Counted from the first letter of the stretch, positions 25,313 to 34,786 are shown. The stretch is 64,000 nucleotides of DNA from Anaerolineales bacterium (GCA_030834895.1 JAUQXA010000018.1:1-64000); one strand, 5' to 3'. Notes: generated by a model from the letters alone, not told the origin. A program made the numbers and translations.

Positions 25313-27145
25313 ATGAAAAATAAAAAAGCATCCCCCTGGAAATCCATACGGACCGGATTATTCACATTACTGGCGTTGGTCATTTTTGCCTACGGCTTTC
25401 AAATCACAAGAGTCAACCTGGAGGAACTCCGCAGCGGGAAACGCCAGGAAAGTCTGGTTCGCGTGACACGCGCCCTGGCAAAGCCGGACATCCTTGAATA
25501 CGAACAGGTCGAAGAGGTTGTCAACCAACCCATTTATGTTCCCTGTCCGCAGAGTGGCGGCAATTCAACAACGGAACAAAATTCATCCGAGCCTTACATT
25601 GTCATCACCCCTGCCTGTGCGTCTCCGGGCGAACTGATTCAGGTGGAGGGATTCAATTTTGCACCCTATACTGTGGGTCCACTGCGCTTCGTCCCTGGCA
25701 GTGATCCAAACAACGTCGTAACGCTTGGGCGCGAAAACGCGGAAACCGACGCCACCGGGCATTTCATCACCAGCATGGAGCTTCCAAAACGCCCCAGCGA
25801 TGATGTGCAGTACATCCGCGCCACACTACGAAGAAATGTTGGTGCCCCGCATTTTTCACAAACCGCGTACGACACCTGGGATAAGATCGTCGAGACCGTC
25901 TTCCTTGCCCTGCTGGCAACCGTTTTTGGAACCGTGCTCGCCATCCCCTTGAGTTTTATCGCTGCGCGTAACCTGATGAAAACCGTCAAAAGCCCGTTGA
26001 CAAGCATTTCTCTGTCCACATTGGGCTGGCCAATTGGAATTGTGATCGGTTTTATCATTGTCCGCTGGGTCGGGGATATCAGCGTCTCCATTGGGTCGAG
26101 TGTTCTGGTCAACCTGGCGAGCGTCCTCATTTCACCTGTATTGGTTTGGCTCGGCGTGCGCTGGGCGCTGCCACAGGAGGAAACCGTCCTTCCACGTCAA
26201 TCCGTGCGTCTCGCGCGGTTGGGCGTCGTTTTGCTGACAGTGCTGGTCGGAATTTTGGGGTTATTCCAACTTGCCAGTCTTGCCATGAGCAGCGGAAGAA
26301 CCCTGGAGGCGTCACTGGGCGCATTTGGATTTCTCGGATATTTTCTCTTTCAGGCGGGTGACATTGTCGCCATTCTGACCCCGGCCTTGGGAGGACTGGC
26401 GGCTGGAGGCACGCTTGGCAGTTTGATGGGAAGGCTGGGTCAGCGCAGTTCGGAAAAGCTACCCGCTTCGGGAATCAAAACCCTGAACCTGATCCTGACT
26501 CCTGTGGCTGGCGCCACCATACTTGGATTGCTGGGTCAACTGGTGGAATGGCTGTATCAAATCGGCAACCCAAATCTTACCCTGTGGATACCCATGGCGG
26601 TCGGGGCGGCGGCAGGACTCCTATTGGCGGTCTTTACCAAGCCCAAAGACTCTTTGCCAATTGGCATGGTGATCTATTCCATTACCCGCACATTCCTCAA
26701 TGCCCTGCGTTCGGTGGAAGCGCTGGTAATGGCCATCGTGTTCGTGATTGCAGTTGGCATTGGTCCCTTTGCAGGTGTGATGGCGCTCGGTTTGCACACC
26801 ATCGTCAGCCTGGCAAAGCTTTATTCAGAACAGGTGGAGAGCATCTCGGCGGGTCCGCTGGAAGCAATCGAAGCCACAGGTGCGAACCGCTTGCAGACCA
26901 TCATCTACGCAGTCATCCCGCAGATCATCCCGCCGTATATTTCGTACACCATGTACCGCTGGGACATCAATGTCCGCATGTCCACCATCATCGGTTTCGT
27001 AGGCGGTGGTGGCATTGGCTTCCTGCTCCAGCAGAACATCAACCTGTTGAACTACCGCGCTGCCAGCGCGCAAATGGTCGCCATTGCCATTGTGGTGGCA
27101 AGCATGGACTACATCAGCTCGGTGTTGCGCGAAAAGTACGTGTAA
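25313..27145 (+). CDS. phnE: Phosphonate ABC transporter permease PhnE, enlarged
   Basis: The 610-residue protein is more than twice the usual permease length. After one N-terminal membrane helix (about 12-30) comes an extracytoplasmic region (about 35-175) with an Ig-like block (CASPGELIQVEGFNFAPY). The permease domain starts near residue 185 (DKIVETVFLALLATVFGTVLAIPLSFIAARNL), is interrupted by an extra ~230-residue set of membrane segments, and resumes near 455 with the coupling motif EAIEATGANRLQTIIYAVIPQIIPPYISY. The insert is unlike canonical PhnE. Confidence 0.9.
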   Translation: MKNKKASPWKSIRTGLFTLLALVIFAYGFQITRVNLEELRSGKRQESLVRVTRALAKPDILEYEQVEEVVNQPIYVPCPQSGGNSTTEQNSSEPYIVITPACASPGELIQVEGFNFAPYTVGPLRFVPGSDPNNVVTLGRENAETDATGHFITSMELPKRPSDDVQYIRATLRRNVGAPHFSQTAYDTWDKIVETVFLALLATVFGTVLAIPLSFIAARNLMKTVKSPLTSISLSTLGWPIGIVIGFIIVRWVGDISVSIGSSVLVNLASVLISPVLVWLGVRWALPQEETVLPRQSVRLARLGVVLLTVLVGILGLFQLASLAMSSGRTLEASLGAFGFLGYFLFQAGDIVAILTPALGGLAAGGTLGSLMGRLGQRSSEKLPASGIKTLNLILTPVAGATILGLLGQLVEWLYQIGNPNLTLWIPMAVGAAAGLLLAVFTKPKDSLPIGMVIYSITRTFLNALRSVEALVMAIVFVIAVGIGPFAGVMALGLHTIVSLAKLYSEQVESISAGPLEAIEATGANRLQTIIYAVIPQIIPPYISYTMYRWDINVRMSTIIGFVGGGGIGFLLQQNINLLNYRAASAQMVAIAIVVASMDYISSVLREKYV

Positions 27146-27165
27146 CCCCTCACGCTGGACAGAAC

Positions 27166-27197
27166 AAAAAAGGACTGGTTTTCACCAGTCCTTTTTT
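27166..27197. terminator. Bidirectional terminator between phnE and the desaturase
   Basis: AAAAAAGGACTGGT (27166-27179) and ACCAGTCCTTTTTT (27184-27197) serve the converging genes. Confidence 0.92.
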
Positions 27198-27198
27198 G

Positions 27199-28212
27199 TT
27201 ACGAACCATCCATTTGCATCTTCATCCGGTATTTTTTGATCGCATTCCATCCAACCAGCATCTTTTCCCTCTCATCCCACAGGCGGAAGTACAACGACTT
27301 CAAGCTATCTCTCAAGGTGAGCGGCTGGATTTGAAAGATCGGGTTCTCGTTGTGACATTCCTCAAGTTTATAGTTGGGAATCTTGGGACTGAGGTGATGG
27401 ATGTGATGGAAACCGATGTTGCCTGTGAACCATTGCAATAGCTTGGGAAGTTTGTAGAACGAGCTGCCGTCCATGCCTGCCTTGAAGAACTCCCAATTTT
27501 GATGGCGCTCCCAATAGGTCGGGTCGAAGTTATGCTGGACGTAGAACAACCAGACGCCCGCACCGCAAGCCATGAGCAGGATGGGAATTTCAACCAGCAA
27601 ATAGGCCTGCCAGCCGATATGATAGATCGTCCAGCCGACAAATCCCAAGAGGGCAATGTTCGTCCAGATGACACTGTTCTTCTCACGTTTGCCGGCGCTT
27701 TTATCCCAGAAGCGGTGCGACAACACAAAGACGATAAACGCGCCGATGGTGAACAGGATCAAGGGATTTCGCATCACGCGATAGCCGAATTTCTTATACC
27801 AGGGAGCAGTGAGATACTCCTCCACCGTCATGGTGTACACATCGCCGGTCCCGCGTCGGTCGAGGTCACCGGCGGTGGCGTGGTGAATGGCATGGGAATG
27901 TTTCCACGCGTAATACGGAGTCCAAACAGCAACGCCCAGCAAAAGTCCCAGACGGTTGTTGGCAAGCGGGGTTTTGAAAAATGAGCCATGCGTGCAGTCA
28001 TGGAAGATGATGAACATCCGTACCATGAATCCTGCCGCGGGAATGGTCAACAAAAGCGTTAGCCAATAACCAATCTCAAGGCTGCGGTACGCAAGGTACC
28101 ACAGCACAAAGAAGGGAATCACTGTGTTGAATACCTGCCACAAACTGCGCCACGTTTCGGGGTGGGCATATTTCGAAACAATGGACTGCCATTTAATCTT
28201 TCCGATACTCAT
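27199..28212 (-). CDS. Membrane fatty acid desaturase
   Basis: The 337-residue protein has the three histidine clusters of the acyl-lipid desaturase family: HDCTH (71-75), HAIHH (107-111) and HHIHH near residue 270, set among four to six membrane helices. These bind the di-iron centre that inserts a cis double bond into membrane acyl chains using oxygen. ATG 28212 is chosen for the AAAGGAG site just upstream. It is the last gene of a tightly packed minus-strand cluster (31372 down to 27199). Confidence 0.92.
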   Translation of the reverse strand: MSIGKIKWQSIVSKYAHPETWRSLWQVFNTVIPFFVLWYLAYRSLEIGYWLTLLLTIPAAGFMVRMFIIFHDCTHGSFFKTPLANNRLGLLLGVAVWTPYYAWKHSHAIHHATAGDLDRRGTGDVYTMTVEEYLTAPWYKKFGYRVMRNPLILFTIGAFIVFVLSHRFWDKSAGKREKNSVIWTNIALLGFVGWTIYHIGWQAYLLVEIPILLMACGAGVWLFYVQHNFDPTYWERHQNWEFFKAGMDGSSFYKLPKLLQWFTGNIGFHHIHHLSPKIPNYKLEECHNENPIFQIQPLTLRDSLKSLYFRLWDEREKMLVGWNAIKKYRMKMQMDGS

Positions 28213-28245
28213 GTTAATCTCCTTTGGCAATACAATAAAATAACG

Positions 28246-29466
28246 CTACTTCTTAATCATACTCTGATATTCCAGAAATGCAGTCACTCCGTTAATCCAA
28301 TTTTGCACCCCGTCGATGCGGATGGAAGGTTCGTCGCAACTGCTGAAAATGCCGCCGCCAAACCTCGTGGACATATCCTCCGTAATTGCCCAGTTGCAGT
28401 CATTATCCGGCAGTTGCCGCGCGCGCACAAAGGTAATGAAGGCGCGCATCTCGGGGTCGAGCCATTGATATTCGGCATCCGAAAAATAAAGAGCCTGGGA
28501 CAGCGCCGCGAGTCCCTCCAGTTTTGTCGCCGTTGAAATACTGGTATTTTTGGGGTTGAGCGAACGGACTTCGCCAGCAATGATGGTCTGCGCGATCTGA
28601 TTGGCATAGGCTTGATCAGCTTTTGACAGGAAATCCAACCGCGCCAGTTTGCTGAATGCATAAGCGTGCCAGTGATCCTCCGTCACTGGCTGGGAAATCA
28701 GGTATTCATTCACTTCGCGCGCCCGCTCCAACCAGAAGTCATTGTCCGTCATTTCGTGCAATTCCACCATCGCCAGCAGGCTTTGACTGGAGGCATGGGT
28801 CATATAATAATCCGGGTCCGCCGTGCCATTGAAGTGGGGGTCGAACGCCTGATAGAAACCGCCTTCAGGTTTTCGCATGGACAGGATGAAATATCCCAGT
28901 TCAGTTGCCACATTAAGCAGGTCACGGTCTTGCAGTGAAAAATCACCCGTGGCTTGCCAGCGCTTGTAGATTGTATCCACTGTCAGCGCCGCGCCGCCCA
29001 GTGGACAAATGCCCTCAGCGTAGAAACAGGTCCCGCGGAAGTGTTCAGGATCGGTCACCAAAAGTCCAAGATAATGGTCGAGTGCGAGGTCGCCTGCGCG
29101 GCAATATTTTGAATCGCCGGAAACGCGGCACACGATAAAGAGCGACCCCGTCCCACCCATCAAGCGGACATGCGACGGAGAATAAGCCCGCTCGCCAGTC
29201 ATGAAATCCACCTGATAGGTAAGTTCACCGTTGGTCAATTGCTGACGGATGAGATAATCCCCTGCGGCAATGATAGAATCCTTGAGGTCGCCATCCGGGA
29301 TAGGGAAGGTTTCAGGCATTCGCACAGGCGACAAAGTGGGGATGGGAGATGCCTCGATAGTGGAAGTTACTTCGGGTGGACTTTCACTCCGCGTAAAAAA
29401 CAAGATGCCCGCCAGTGCGAGCAATACAACAACGGCGAGCAAATATTTTCTGCGAGACGAACTCAC
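28246..29466 (-). CDS. Membrane-anchored helical-barrel-like protein of unknown function
   Basis: This 406-residue protein has an N-terminal membrane anchor (about 8-25), a short Ser/Pro linker and a large domain rich in paired helices (DYLIRQQLTNGELTYQ, LALDHYLGLLV, ELGYFILSMRKPEGGFYQAF). The pattern resembles (alpha/alpha)-barrel glycan-processing proteins, but no catalytic signature is recognised. It starts with GTG (29466) overlapping the stop of the HAD gene (TAGTG), and the desaturase follows 33 bp on. Confidence 0.65.
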   Translation of the reverse strand: MSSSRRKYLLAVVVLLALAGILFFTRSESPPEVTSTIEASPIPTLSPVRMPETFPIPDGDLKDSIIAAGDYLIRQQLTNGELTYQVDFMTGERAYSPSHVRLMGGTGSLFIVCRVSGDSKYCRAGDLALDHYLGLLVTDPEHFRGTCFYAEGICPLGGAALTVDTIYKRWQATGDFSLQDRDLLNVATELGYFILSMRKPEGGFYQAFDPHFNGTADPDYYMTHASSQSLLAMVELHEMTDNDFWLERAREVNEYLISQPVTEDHWHAYAFSKLARLDFLSKADQAYANQIAQTIIAGEVRSLNPKNTSISTATKLEGLAALSQALYFSDAEYQWLDPEMRAFITFVRARQLPDNDCNWAITEDMSTRFGGGIFSSCDEPSIRIDGVQNWINGVTAFLEYQSMIKK

Positions 29467-30137
29467 TACCGCCTCTTTTTCAGATGCTCATTCAAATCAT
29501 ACAGAGACAACTGCGCCAGGGATGAAACTGTAATATCGCCGCTCACGCCCAATCGAGCGGTCAACTGGTTTGGGACTCCCACCACAAAAATTCCCGCACG
29601 TCTGGCGGCTGTTACACCGTTTATAGAATCTTCGAATACCACGGCCTCATCGTGTTTGACGTTTAATGTCCCAAGAACCTTCAGAAAAATATCCGGGTTG
29701 GGTTTTGTCCTGCCGGGCGGAACGTCATCCTGGCAAATGATGCAATCGAAGTAATGTAGAATGTCGAGCCGCTTGATATGTGAATCCACCCAACTATGTG
29801 GAGAGCTGGAACCAATTGCGACCCGCAGGTCCTTCTCCTTTGCCTGCTTGATCAGGGAAATAACACCAGGCAGAATCTGGCTGGCGTGGACGATTTTTGC
29901 TGATTCTTTCAGGTGACTCGCCTTCAAGGAATCCACATCCAGCCGTCCCAGGGAAAGAGACGAAAGATGTTCCGCGGCATCGAAGTTCGAGATCCCGTAT
30001 CCGCCAATCGTCTTCGCCCACTCGTCAACAGGCAGTTCAAACCCATGCTCGCGATAAATGGACTGCCATACCAACACCTCGGGCGTCTCAGTATCGAGAA
30101 TCAACCCATCGAAATCGAAAATCAAAGCCTTCAACAT
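29466..30137 (-). CDS. HAD-superfamily phosphatase, beta-phosphoglucomutase-like
   Basis: The 223-residue protein has HAD motif I DFDGLILDTE (Asp9, Asp11), a helical cap with VDEWAKTIGG, motif II VAIGSSSPHSW and motif IV VFEDSINGVTAARRAG. This profile fits small sugar-phosphate phosphatases or beta-phosphoglucomutases. ATG 30137 is one base past the stop of the upstream gene and matches the usual family start; a longer start would add an unrelated leader. Confidence 0.88.
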   Translation of the reverse strand: MLKALIFDFDGLILDTETPEVLVWQSIYREHGFELPVDEWAKTIGGYGISNFDAAEHLSSLSLGRLDVDSLKASHLKESAKIVHASQILPGVISLIKQAKEKDLRVAIGSSSPHSWVDSHIKRLDILHYFDCIICQDDVPPGRTKPNPDIFLKVLGTLNVKHDEAVVFEDSINGVTAARRAGIFVVGVPNQLTARLGVSGDITVSSLAQLSLYDLNEHLKKRR

Positions 30138-30138
30138 T

Positions 30139-30459
30139 TTATGGAAACCGCCTGACAAAATCGGCAATCGCTTCCCACATCTTGAGGTCGCTCTCACCTG
30201 CCGATAGAATATTTTCAACCATGTGCGCCAGCAGGGGCTTCATCAACAAATACTCACGTTGGGCTTCGGTTACCGTGCCAAAGAACCGCGTATGGTCCAT
30301 CCAGCCGGAAATACTGCATGAAACGGAAACATAATTGCTGGCGCGTTTTAGGGTGAGGCGCGCGCCCGCCGCATGCTCTTCATCGCGCAGGATCACGCCT
30401 CCCTCTGCGCTCACAGTGCCAATACTGCCGCCGCCATCATACGCAAACCAATTACTCAT
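30139..30459 (-). CDS. Conserved hypothetical protein
   Basis: The 106-residue soluble protein has no motif I recognise. It begins SNWFAYDGGGSIGTVSAEGGVILRDEEHAAGARLTLK, suggesting a small beta-sheet part, and ends in a helix. It overlaps the upstream gene by 8 bp and abuts the HAD gene, so translation is probably coupled through the cluster. Confidence 0.65.
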   Translation of the reverse strand: MSNWFAYDGGGSIGTVSAEGGVILRDEEHAAGARLTLKRASNYVSVSCSISGWMDHTRFFGTVTEAQREYLLMKPLLAHMVENILSAGESDLKMWEAIADFVRRFP

Positions 30460-31372
30460 TGATATCCATTCTACTGATGCGTGAAGGCTGCACGTTCACA
30501 TTCGCCGGAACCGTGCGCGCCGGCTGGCCTTCCGTTATCAGGCGCGCGAGATGTTTCGCCATTACTGCCTGGCGCGGCGAAGCCTTTGCGCCAAGGTCTT
30601 CCAAAACCGGCTCGAGCCATGTCTGATAGGAACGCACAACCAAATACACCGGACGGCTGCCGCGATCCGTCAGGCTCGATACCAGACCGGCAACCTTCTC
30701 GCTGACGTTGTTTTCGTCCGGATGGATGAGCGGAGTCAGCACAATACCATATATGCCGGCGGTGACATTTGCGTATGCCTTCAAGTTATCCGCATGGACA
30801 AAGCCCGTCAGACGGCGCGGCGCAGGCTCCACAGGATGAAGGAGCGGCGGCATGATTTGATAATGCAGACTCTGCACCGCGTGCAGGTCAACGGATTGCG
30901 CCCGCCTCCATCCCCCGCTCGAGCCTGATACTGTTTTCCCGATGTTGGTCACATCCCACAGTCTTTGCCAGGCATAGACGGAGAAACCCGCCATGCGCAA
31001 CGCGGGAAAAACATCACTGGTTTCATCCACTTCGGCAGTCACATGGAACGCTTTCCACCCGCCGGCCTGCATTGCCAGGTGTTCGATCAATGCCGGCAGT
31101 TGAGGATCGTCCAGCCGCGAAGAAGGCGCAAGATAGAGCAGTTTCGCAAAAGTATCTCCACGCGTATGAGTGACGCTACCCAAAAGGGCGGATTCGCCGC
31201 CGTTGGCAATTGCCGCGTACAAATGTCGCGCTGGGTTAATGTACGCCAGCAAGCCCATTGCCCCCAGCGGATGTCCACGCGTGAGGGCGCGCGCGCTATC
31301 AAGGGTGATCACATCGTTTCGGTAGCGCGTGATAATGGGAAGATCAAGAAGGTCGAGCGGACGAATCGTCAT
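30452..31372 (-). CDS. GNAT-like acetyltransferase, divergent
   Basis: The 306-residue protein opens TIRPLDLLDLPIITRYR, typical of GNAT proteins, and has an acetyltransferase-like N-terminal half (FHVTAEVDETSDVFPALRMAGFSVYAWQRLW) and a second, weaker copy in the C-terminal half. The acetyl-CoA signature is poor, so enzymatic activity is unsure. First gene of the cluster running to the desaturase. Confidence 0.6.
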   Translation of the reverse strand: MTIRPLDLLDLPIITRYRNDVITLDSARALTRGHPLGAMGLLAYINPARHLYAAIANGGESALLGSVTHTRGDTFAKLLYLAPSSRLDDPQLPALIEHLAMQAGGWKAFHVTAEVDETSDVFPALRMAGFSVYAWQRLWDVTNIGKTVSGSSGGWRRAQSVDLHAVQSLHYQIMPPLLHPVEPAPRRLTGFVHADNLKAYANVTAGIYGIVLTPLIHPDENNVSEKVAGLVSSLTDRGSRPVYLVVRSYQTWLEPVLEDLGAKASPRQAVMAKHLARLITEGQPARTVPANVNVQPSRISRMDINE

Positions 31373-31380
31373 GGTGAAAA

Positions 31381-31410
31381 GACCCTAAAAGTTTGAATGC
31401 CTTTAGGGTC
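31381..31410 (-). terminator. Terminator after pdxT
   Basis: GACCCTAAA (31381-31389) pairs with TTTAGGGTC (31402-31410). On the minus strand it is followed by TTTTC, so it ends pdxST transcription. Confidence 0.85.
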
Positions 31411-31416
31411 TCAATT

Positions 31417-31995
31417 TTACCCCGCCAATGAAACAAAATACTGATGGAATCTGGTATCGTCTGTCAACTCAGGGTGGAAGGATGTGGCAAGCAGATGTCC
31501 CTCCTGCGCGGCAACGATGCGCCCGTCCTCAAGCGCGGAAAGCACCTTCGTCTGCCCATGAACCGATTCAATGATCGGCGCGCGGATGAAAACCGCATGG
31601 TAGGGATGGTCAGTGTCAGAGGCTTTCTTCAACTCCTCGATATCGAGGTCGGTCTCGAAAGAATCCACCTGCCGCCCAAAAGCATTGCGCTGGACGGTAA
31701 TATCCATCAACCCAAGCAGAGGCTGGTCGGCTTTCGCATCCTTCGAGAGAAAAATCGCTCCAGCGCAGGTTCCCCAAATGGCATGGGTCTTGCCGAACTC
31801 GCGCAGCGGCTCCATCAAATCATAGGCGACAGCGAGTTTGCCGATGGTGGTTGATTCACCGCCTGGAATAATCAGCCCACTCAAACCGTCAAGATGTTTT
31901 GGCAAACGGACTTCAACCGCCTCCACGCCGATTTTTTTCAGCATGGAAACGTGTTCAGAAAAATCGCCCTGCAGGGCGAGGACGCCGATTTTCAT
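31417..31995 (-). CDS. pdxT: Pyridoxal 5'-phosphate synthase glutaminase subunit PdxT
   Basis: The 192-residue protein matches PdxT over its whole length: KIGVLALQGDFSEH, GLIIPGGESTTIGKL, the nucleophile GTCAGAIFL, and the C-terminal His-Glu pair in SFHPELTDD. It supplies ammonia from glutamine to PdxS. ATG 31995 is chosen since GGA is placed correctly before it; an ATG two codons earlier is possible. A palindromic repeat separates it from pdxS. Confidence 0.95.
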   Translation of the reverse strand: MKIGVLALQGDFSEHVSMLKKIGVEAVEVRLPKHLDGLSGLIIPGGESTTIGKLAVAYDLMEPLREFGKTHAIWGTCAGAIFLSKDAKADQPLLGLMDITVQRNAFGRQVDSFETDLDIEELKKASDTDHPYHAVFIRAPIIESVHGQTKVLSALEDGRIVAAQEGHLLATSFHPELTDDTRFHQYFVSLAG

Positions 31996-32006
31996 AATCA
32001 TCCAAC

Positions 32007-32033
32007 GTAGGGGCGGGGTAACCCCGCCCCTAC
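32007..32033. repeat. GTAGGGGCGGGGT palindrome between pdxS and pdxT
   Basis: GTAGGGGCGGGGT and ACCCCGCCCCTAC flank one A, a perfect 13-bp-arm palindrome. An imperfect relative lies at 61008. Confidence 0.8.
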
Positions 32034-32043
32034 AGTAATTGGT

Positions 32044-32931
32044 TTACCAACCCCGTCCTGCGATCTTCTCGCCTTCGGGCATTTGCGACACGTTGCGACC
32101 GACCATCGGTTCACCGAGATTCTTGCTGACTTCCGCGAGAATGCCGGCATCCTTGTAATGGGTCACCGCTTTGACGATTGCCGCCGCGCGTTTGGCTGGG
32201 TCGCCGCTCTTGAATATGCCGGAGCCGACGAAGACGCCATCCACGCCAAGTTGCATCATCAACGCCGCGTCGGCGGGAGTAGCCACGCCACCTGCTGCAA
32301 AGTTGACCACGGGCATGCGTCCAAGTTCCTTGGTTTCCTTCACCAACTCGTAGGGTGCGCCAATTTCCTTTGAGTAACGCATCAGTTCCTCGTCAGCCAT
32401 CGTGGTCAGGTGGCGGATGTCACCCAACACAGTGCGGGCATGGCGGACAGCCTCCACTACATCGCCAGTCCCAGCTTCGCCCTTCGTGCGGATCATCGCA
32501 GCGCCTTCGCCCACGCGGCGCAACGCTTCGCCGAGATTGCGGCATCCGCAGACAAAGGGTACTTTGAAGTTGTGCTTCAAAATGTGATTGACCTCATCAG
32601 CGGGAGTCAGTACTTCCGACTCGTCGATGTAGTCAATGCCAATCGCTTCGAGAATCTGCGCTTCGACAAAATGTCCAATACGGCACTTCGCCATCACGGG
32701 GATGGTCACCGCATCCATGATTTTGAGAATCATCTCAGGGTCAGACATGCGCGCCACGCCGCCGTCCGCGCGGATATCGGCAGGCACACGCTCCAACGCC
32801 ATCACGGCACAGGCGCCAGCTTCTTCCGCGATCTTCGCATGTTCGACATTCACCACATCCATGATGACGCCGCCCTTGAGCATTTGCGCCAAACCTTTTT
32901 TCTCAGTCCAGGTACCAGTCTTTTGTTCCAT
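32044..32931 (-). CDS. pdxS: Pyridoxal 5'-phosphate synthase lyase subunit PdxS
   Basis: The 295-residue TIM-barrel protein is a clear Pdx[31 protein letters not shown] with Asp for ribose phosphate, [34 protein letters not shown] and the C-terminal [11 protein letters not shown]. It condenses ribose 5-phosphate, glyceraldehyde 3-phosphate and ammonia to pyridoxal phosphate. It is divergent from the MocR regulator at 33173. Confidence 0.97.
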   Translation of the reverse strand: MEQKTGTWTEKKGLAQMLKGGVIMDVVNVEHAKIAEEAGACAVMALERVPADIRADGGVARMSDPEMILKIMDAVTIPVMAKCRIGHFVEAQILEAIGIDYIDESEVLTPADEVNHILKHNFKVPFVCGCRNLGEALRRVGEGAAMIRTKGEAGTGDVVEAVRHARTVLGDIRHLTTMADEELMRYSKEIGAPYELVKETKELGRMPVVNFAAGGVATPADAALMMQLGVDGVFVGSGIFKSGDPAKRAAAIVKAVTHYKDAGILAEVSKNLGEPMVGRNVSQMPEGEKIAGRGW

Positions 32932-33026
32932 GTTGCACTCCTAATTTTTTGATTTTTCCATACGGTCATTCCGCAGGTGATTTAACAAAAGTCCAGAGAA
33001 AATCTCTCTGGATTGATATTCTAGGA

Positions 33027-33082
33027 CAAAATTGGCGTATGTTAAGAGCCAATAAATCAAAATAAGTACCCGTCCAATTTTG
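33027..33082. promoter_or_regulatory. Possible operator in the pdxS/pdxR divergent region
   Basis: CAAAATTGG (33027-33035) and its complement CCAATTTTG (33074-33082) are separated by 38 bp in the 32932-33172 gap. A TCCAGAGA/TCTCTGGA hairpin nearby lies on the pdxS side. Confidence 0.3.
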
Positions 33083-33172
33083 ACGACTGACGCTGTTTAC
33101 CGCGAATTGTCTCTGTCCGTTCGGGCAGGTTGATGATATATTCACCAAGCCAAAAACGATTGGAGATATCAA

Positions 33173-34642
33173 ATGCGAATTCCACTCGACCGACAAAGCG
33201 AGATTCCCCTTTACCAGCAGATTGGGACATACTTGCGTCAGGCGATTCTTTCGGGAAATCTGACCGCCGACACGCGTCTGCCCGCCTGTCGTCAGCTTGC
33301 TCATGATCTGGGGGTCAACCGCACCACCGTCGAAAATGCCTACGCCGAATTGGAAGCAGATGGACTAGTCTTCTCGCGCATGGGCAGCGGCACGTACGTT
33401 CTGCCGCAAAATCCGATTCCGCCAATCCCTAAAAATAGCAATGCCGTCCTGCCGCTTTGGCAGCAAAGCCTTCAATCCAATCACATCCTGCGGAAGTCCG
33501 ATGTGGTGGATGACATGCTTGCCGCAGCGGGACATCCACACCCGATCAGTTTTGCCAGCGGCGTCAGCGACGCGAGACAATTTCCATCCGAAGAGTTCCG
33601 CAAGATCATTCAAAGCGTCATGCGCCGCGACCAGATTTCCGCGTTGGAATATGGCGAACGCAATGGCTATGCTCCGCTGCGTGAGGGCATTGCCCACATC
33701 CTCGCCAGTCAGGGCTTGCAGGCGCATCCCGAAAACGTCCTCATTACGGCTGGGTCACAGCAGGCGATCTTTCTGGCGGCACAGGTATTGCTGAAGCCAA
33801 ACGATATCGTTTTGGTCGAAGACCCCACGTACTCTTCTGCCATCGACCTCTTCCACACATTGGGATTTCAAATCGTTGGGATTCCGATGGATGGACAGGG
33901 AATGCAGGTGGAAAAGCTGGAGACACTCCTCCAGCAGTATCACCCCAAGTTGATTTACACCATCCCGAATTTTCACAACCCGACGGGGACCTGTCTCAAC
34001 AGCGCCCGCCGCCGACAGTTGATCGTGCTTGCGGACAGATACAACGTCCCGATTCTAGAGGATGATTTCGTCGGCGACTTGCGGTACGAAGGTCACGCCC
34101 AACCATCGCTCAAAGCACTCGACCCCGGCGGACAGGTGATTTATGTCAGCACCTTTTCCAAGATGTTGATGCCTGGGCTTCGTGTTGGCTTCATCGTCGC
34201 AGATGGTCCCGTCTACGACAGCCTGCTCAACTTCAAGCGTCTCAGCGACCTGGCAACTTCCACGTTGATTCAACGCGCGTTGGATGCCTACGTCACTGTA
34301 GGACGTTATCAAGCCTACCTGCATCGATCCTGTCAGGTCTTTCGCAAGCGACGCGACGCCATGCTTGATGCTATTGATCGCCACCTGCCTCCGAGCGTCT
34401 CTTTCGATGCGCCGAAAGGCGGTTTGTTCATTTGGTTGAAACTTCCCGCATCCTTGTCAGCGGATAATTTATTACCTGTGGCTTGTAAGGAAGGAGTCGC
34501 ATTCGCACCAGGCAACTTATTCTTCACCGATGGCGTGAGCGGCAAAGAGTGGATACGTCTCAACTTTGCATCCCAGCCGGCGGAAGATATCGAAGAGGGT
34601 ATCAAACGCCTGGGGGCTGTAATGCGACGAATTAAAAAGTAA
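33173..34642 (+). CDS. pdxR: MocR-family regulator with aminotransferase domain (PdxR-like)
   Basis: The 489-residue protein fuses a GntR winged helix (about 10-80, LPACRQLAHDLGVNRTTVENAYAELEADGLV) to a fold-type I aminotransferase domain (about 120-485) with the PNFHNPTGTCL loop and the PLP lysine in YVSTFSKMLMPGLRVGF. Such proteins bind PLP and regulate pdxST or related genes. Divergent placement next to pdxS makes the PdxR role likely. Confidence 0.9.
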   Translation: MRIPLDRQSEIPLYQQIGTYLRQAILSGNLTADTRLPACRQLAHDLGVNRTTVENAYAELEADGLVFSRMGSGTYVLPQNPIPPIPKNSNAVLPLWQQSLQSNHILRKSDVVDDMLAAAGHPHPISFASGVSDARQFPSEEFRKIIQSVMRRDQISALEYGERNGYAPLREGIAHILASQGLQAHPENVLITAGSQQAIFLAAQVLLKPNDIVLVEDPTYSSAIDLFHTLGFQIVGIPMDGQGMQVEKLETLLQQYHPKLIYTIPNFHNPTGTCLNSARRRQLIVLADRYNVPILEDDFVGDLRYEGHAQPSLKALDPGGQVIYVSTFSKMLMPGLRVGFIVADGPVYDSLLNFKRLSDLATSTLIQRALDAYVTVGRYQAYLHRSCQVFRKRRDAMLDAIDRHLPPSVSFDAPKGGLFIWLKLPASLSADNLLPVACKEGVAFAPGNLFFTDGVSGKEWIRLNFASQPAEDIEEGIKRLGAVMRRIKK

Positions 34643-34668
34643 CCCACGCCTCAACTACGCAAGAAATA

Positions 34669-34702
34669 ACCGCTTCGCTCTTAGGCTATGCTCAGGGCGA
34701 AG
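34669..34702. repeat. Degenerate TATGCTCAGGGCGAAG repeat copy
   Basis: CGCTTCGCTCTTAGGCTATG and CTCAGGGCGAAG form a member of the family at 42550, just before the GntR promoter. Confidence 0.55.
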
Positions 34703-34719
34703 TTTTATTCTCAGGGGGA

Positions 34720-34774
34720 TTGACAAAAAGATGAAAAAGAGTACAATTATTACAATGATACAATTAGTACAATT
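34720..34774 (+). promoter_or_regulatory. GntR gene promoter with four TACAAT repeats
   Basis: TTGACA (34720-34725), a 16-bp spacer and TACAAT (34742-34747) form a strong promoter. TACAAT recurs at 34751, 34759 and 34768, steps of 9, 8 and 9 bp, so repeats overlap and follow the -10 box, as expected for an autorepressor site. Confidence 0.6.
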
Positions 34775-34786
34775 CAAGGATAGTGC

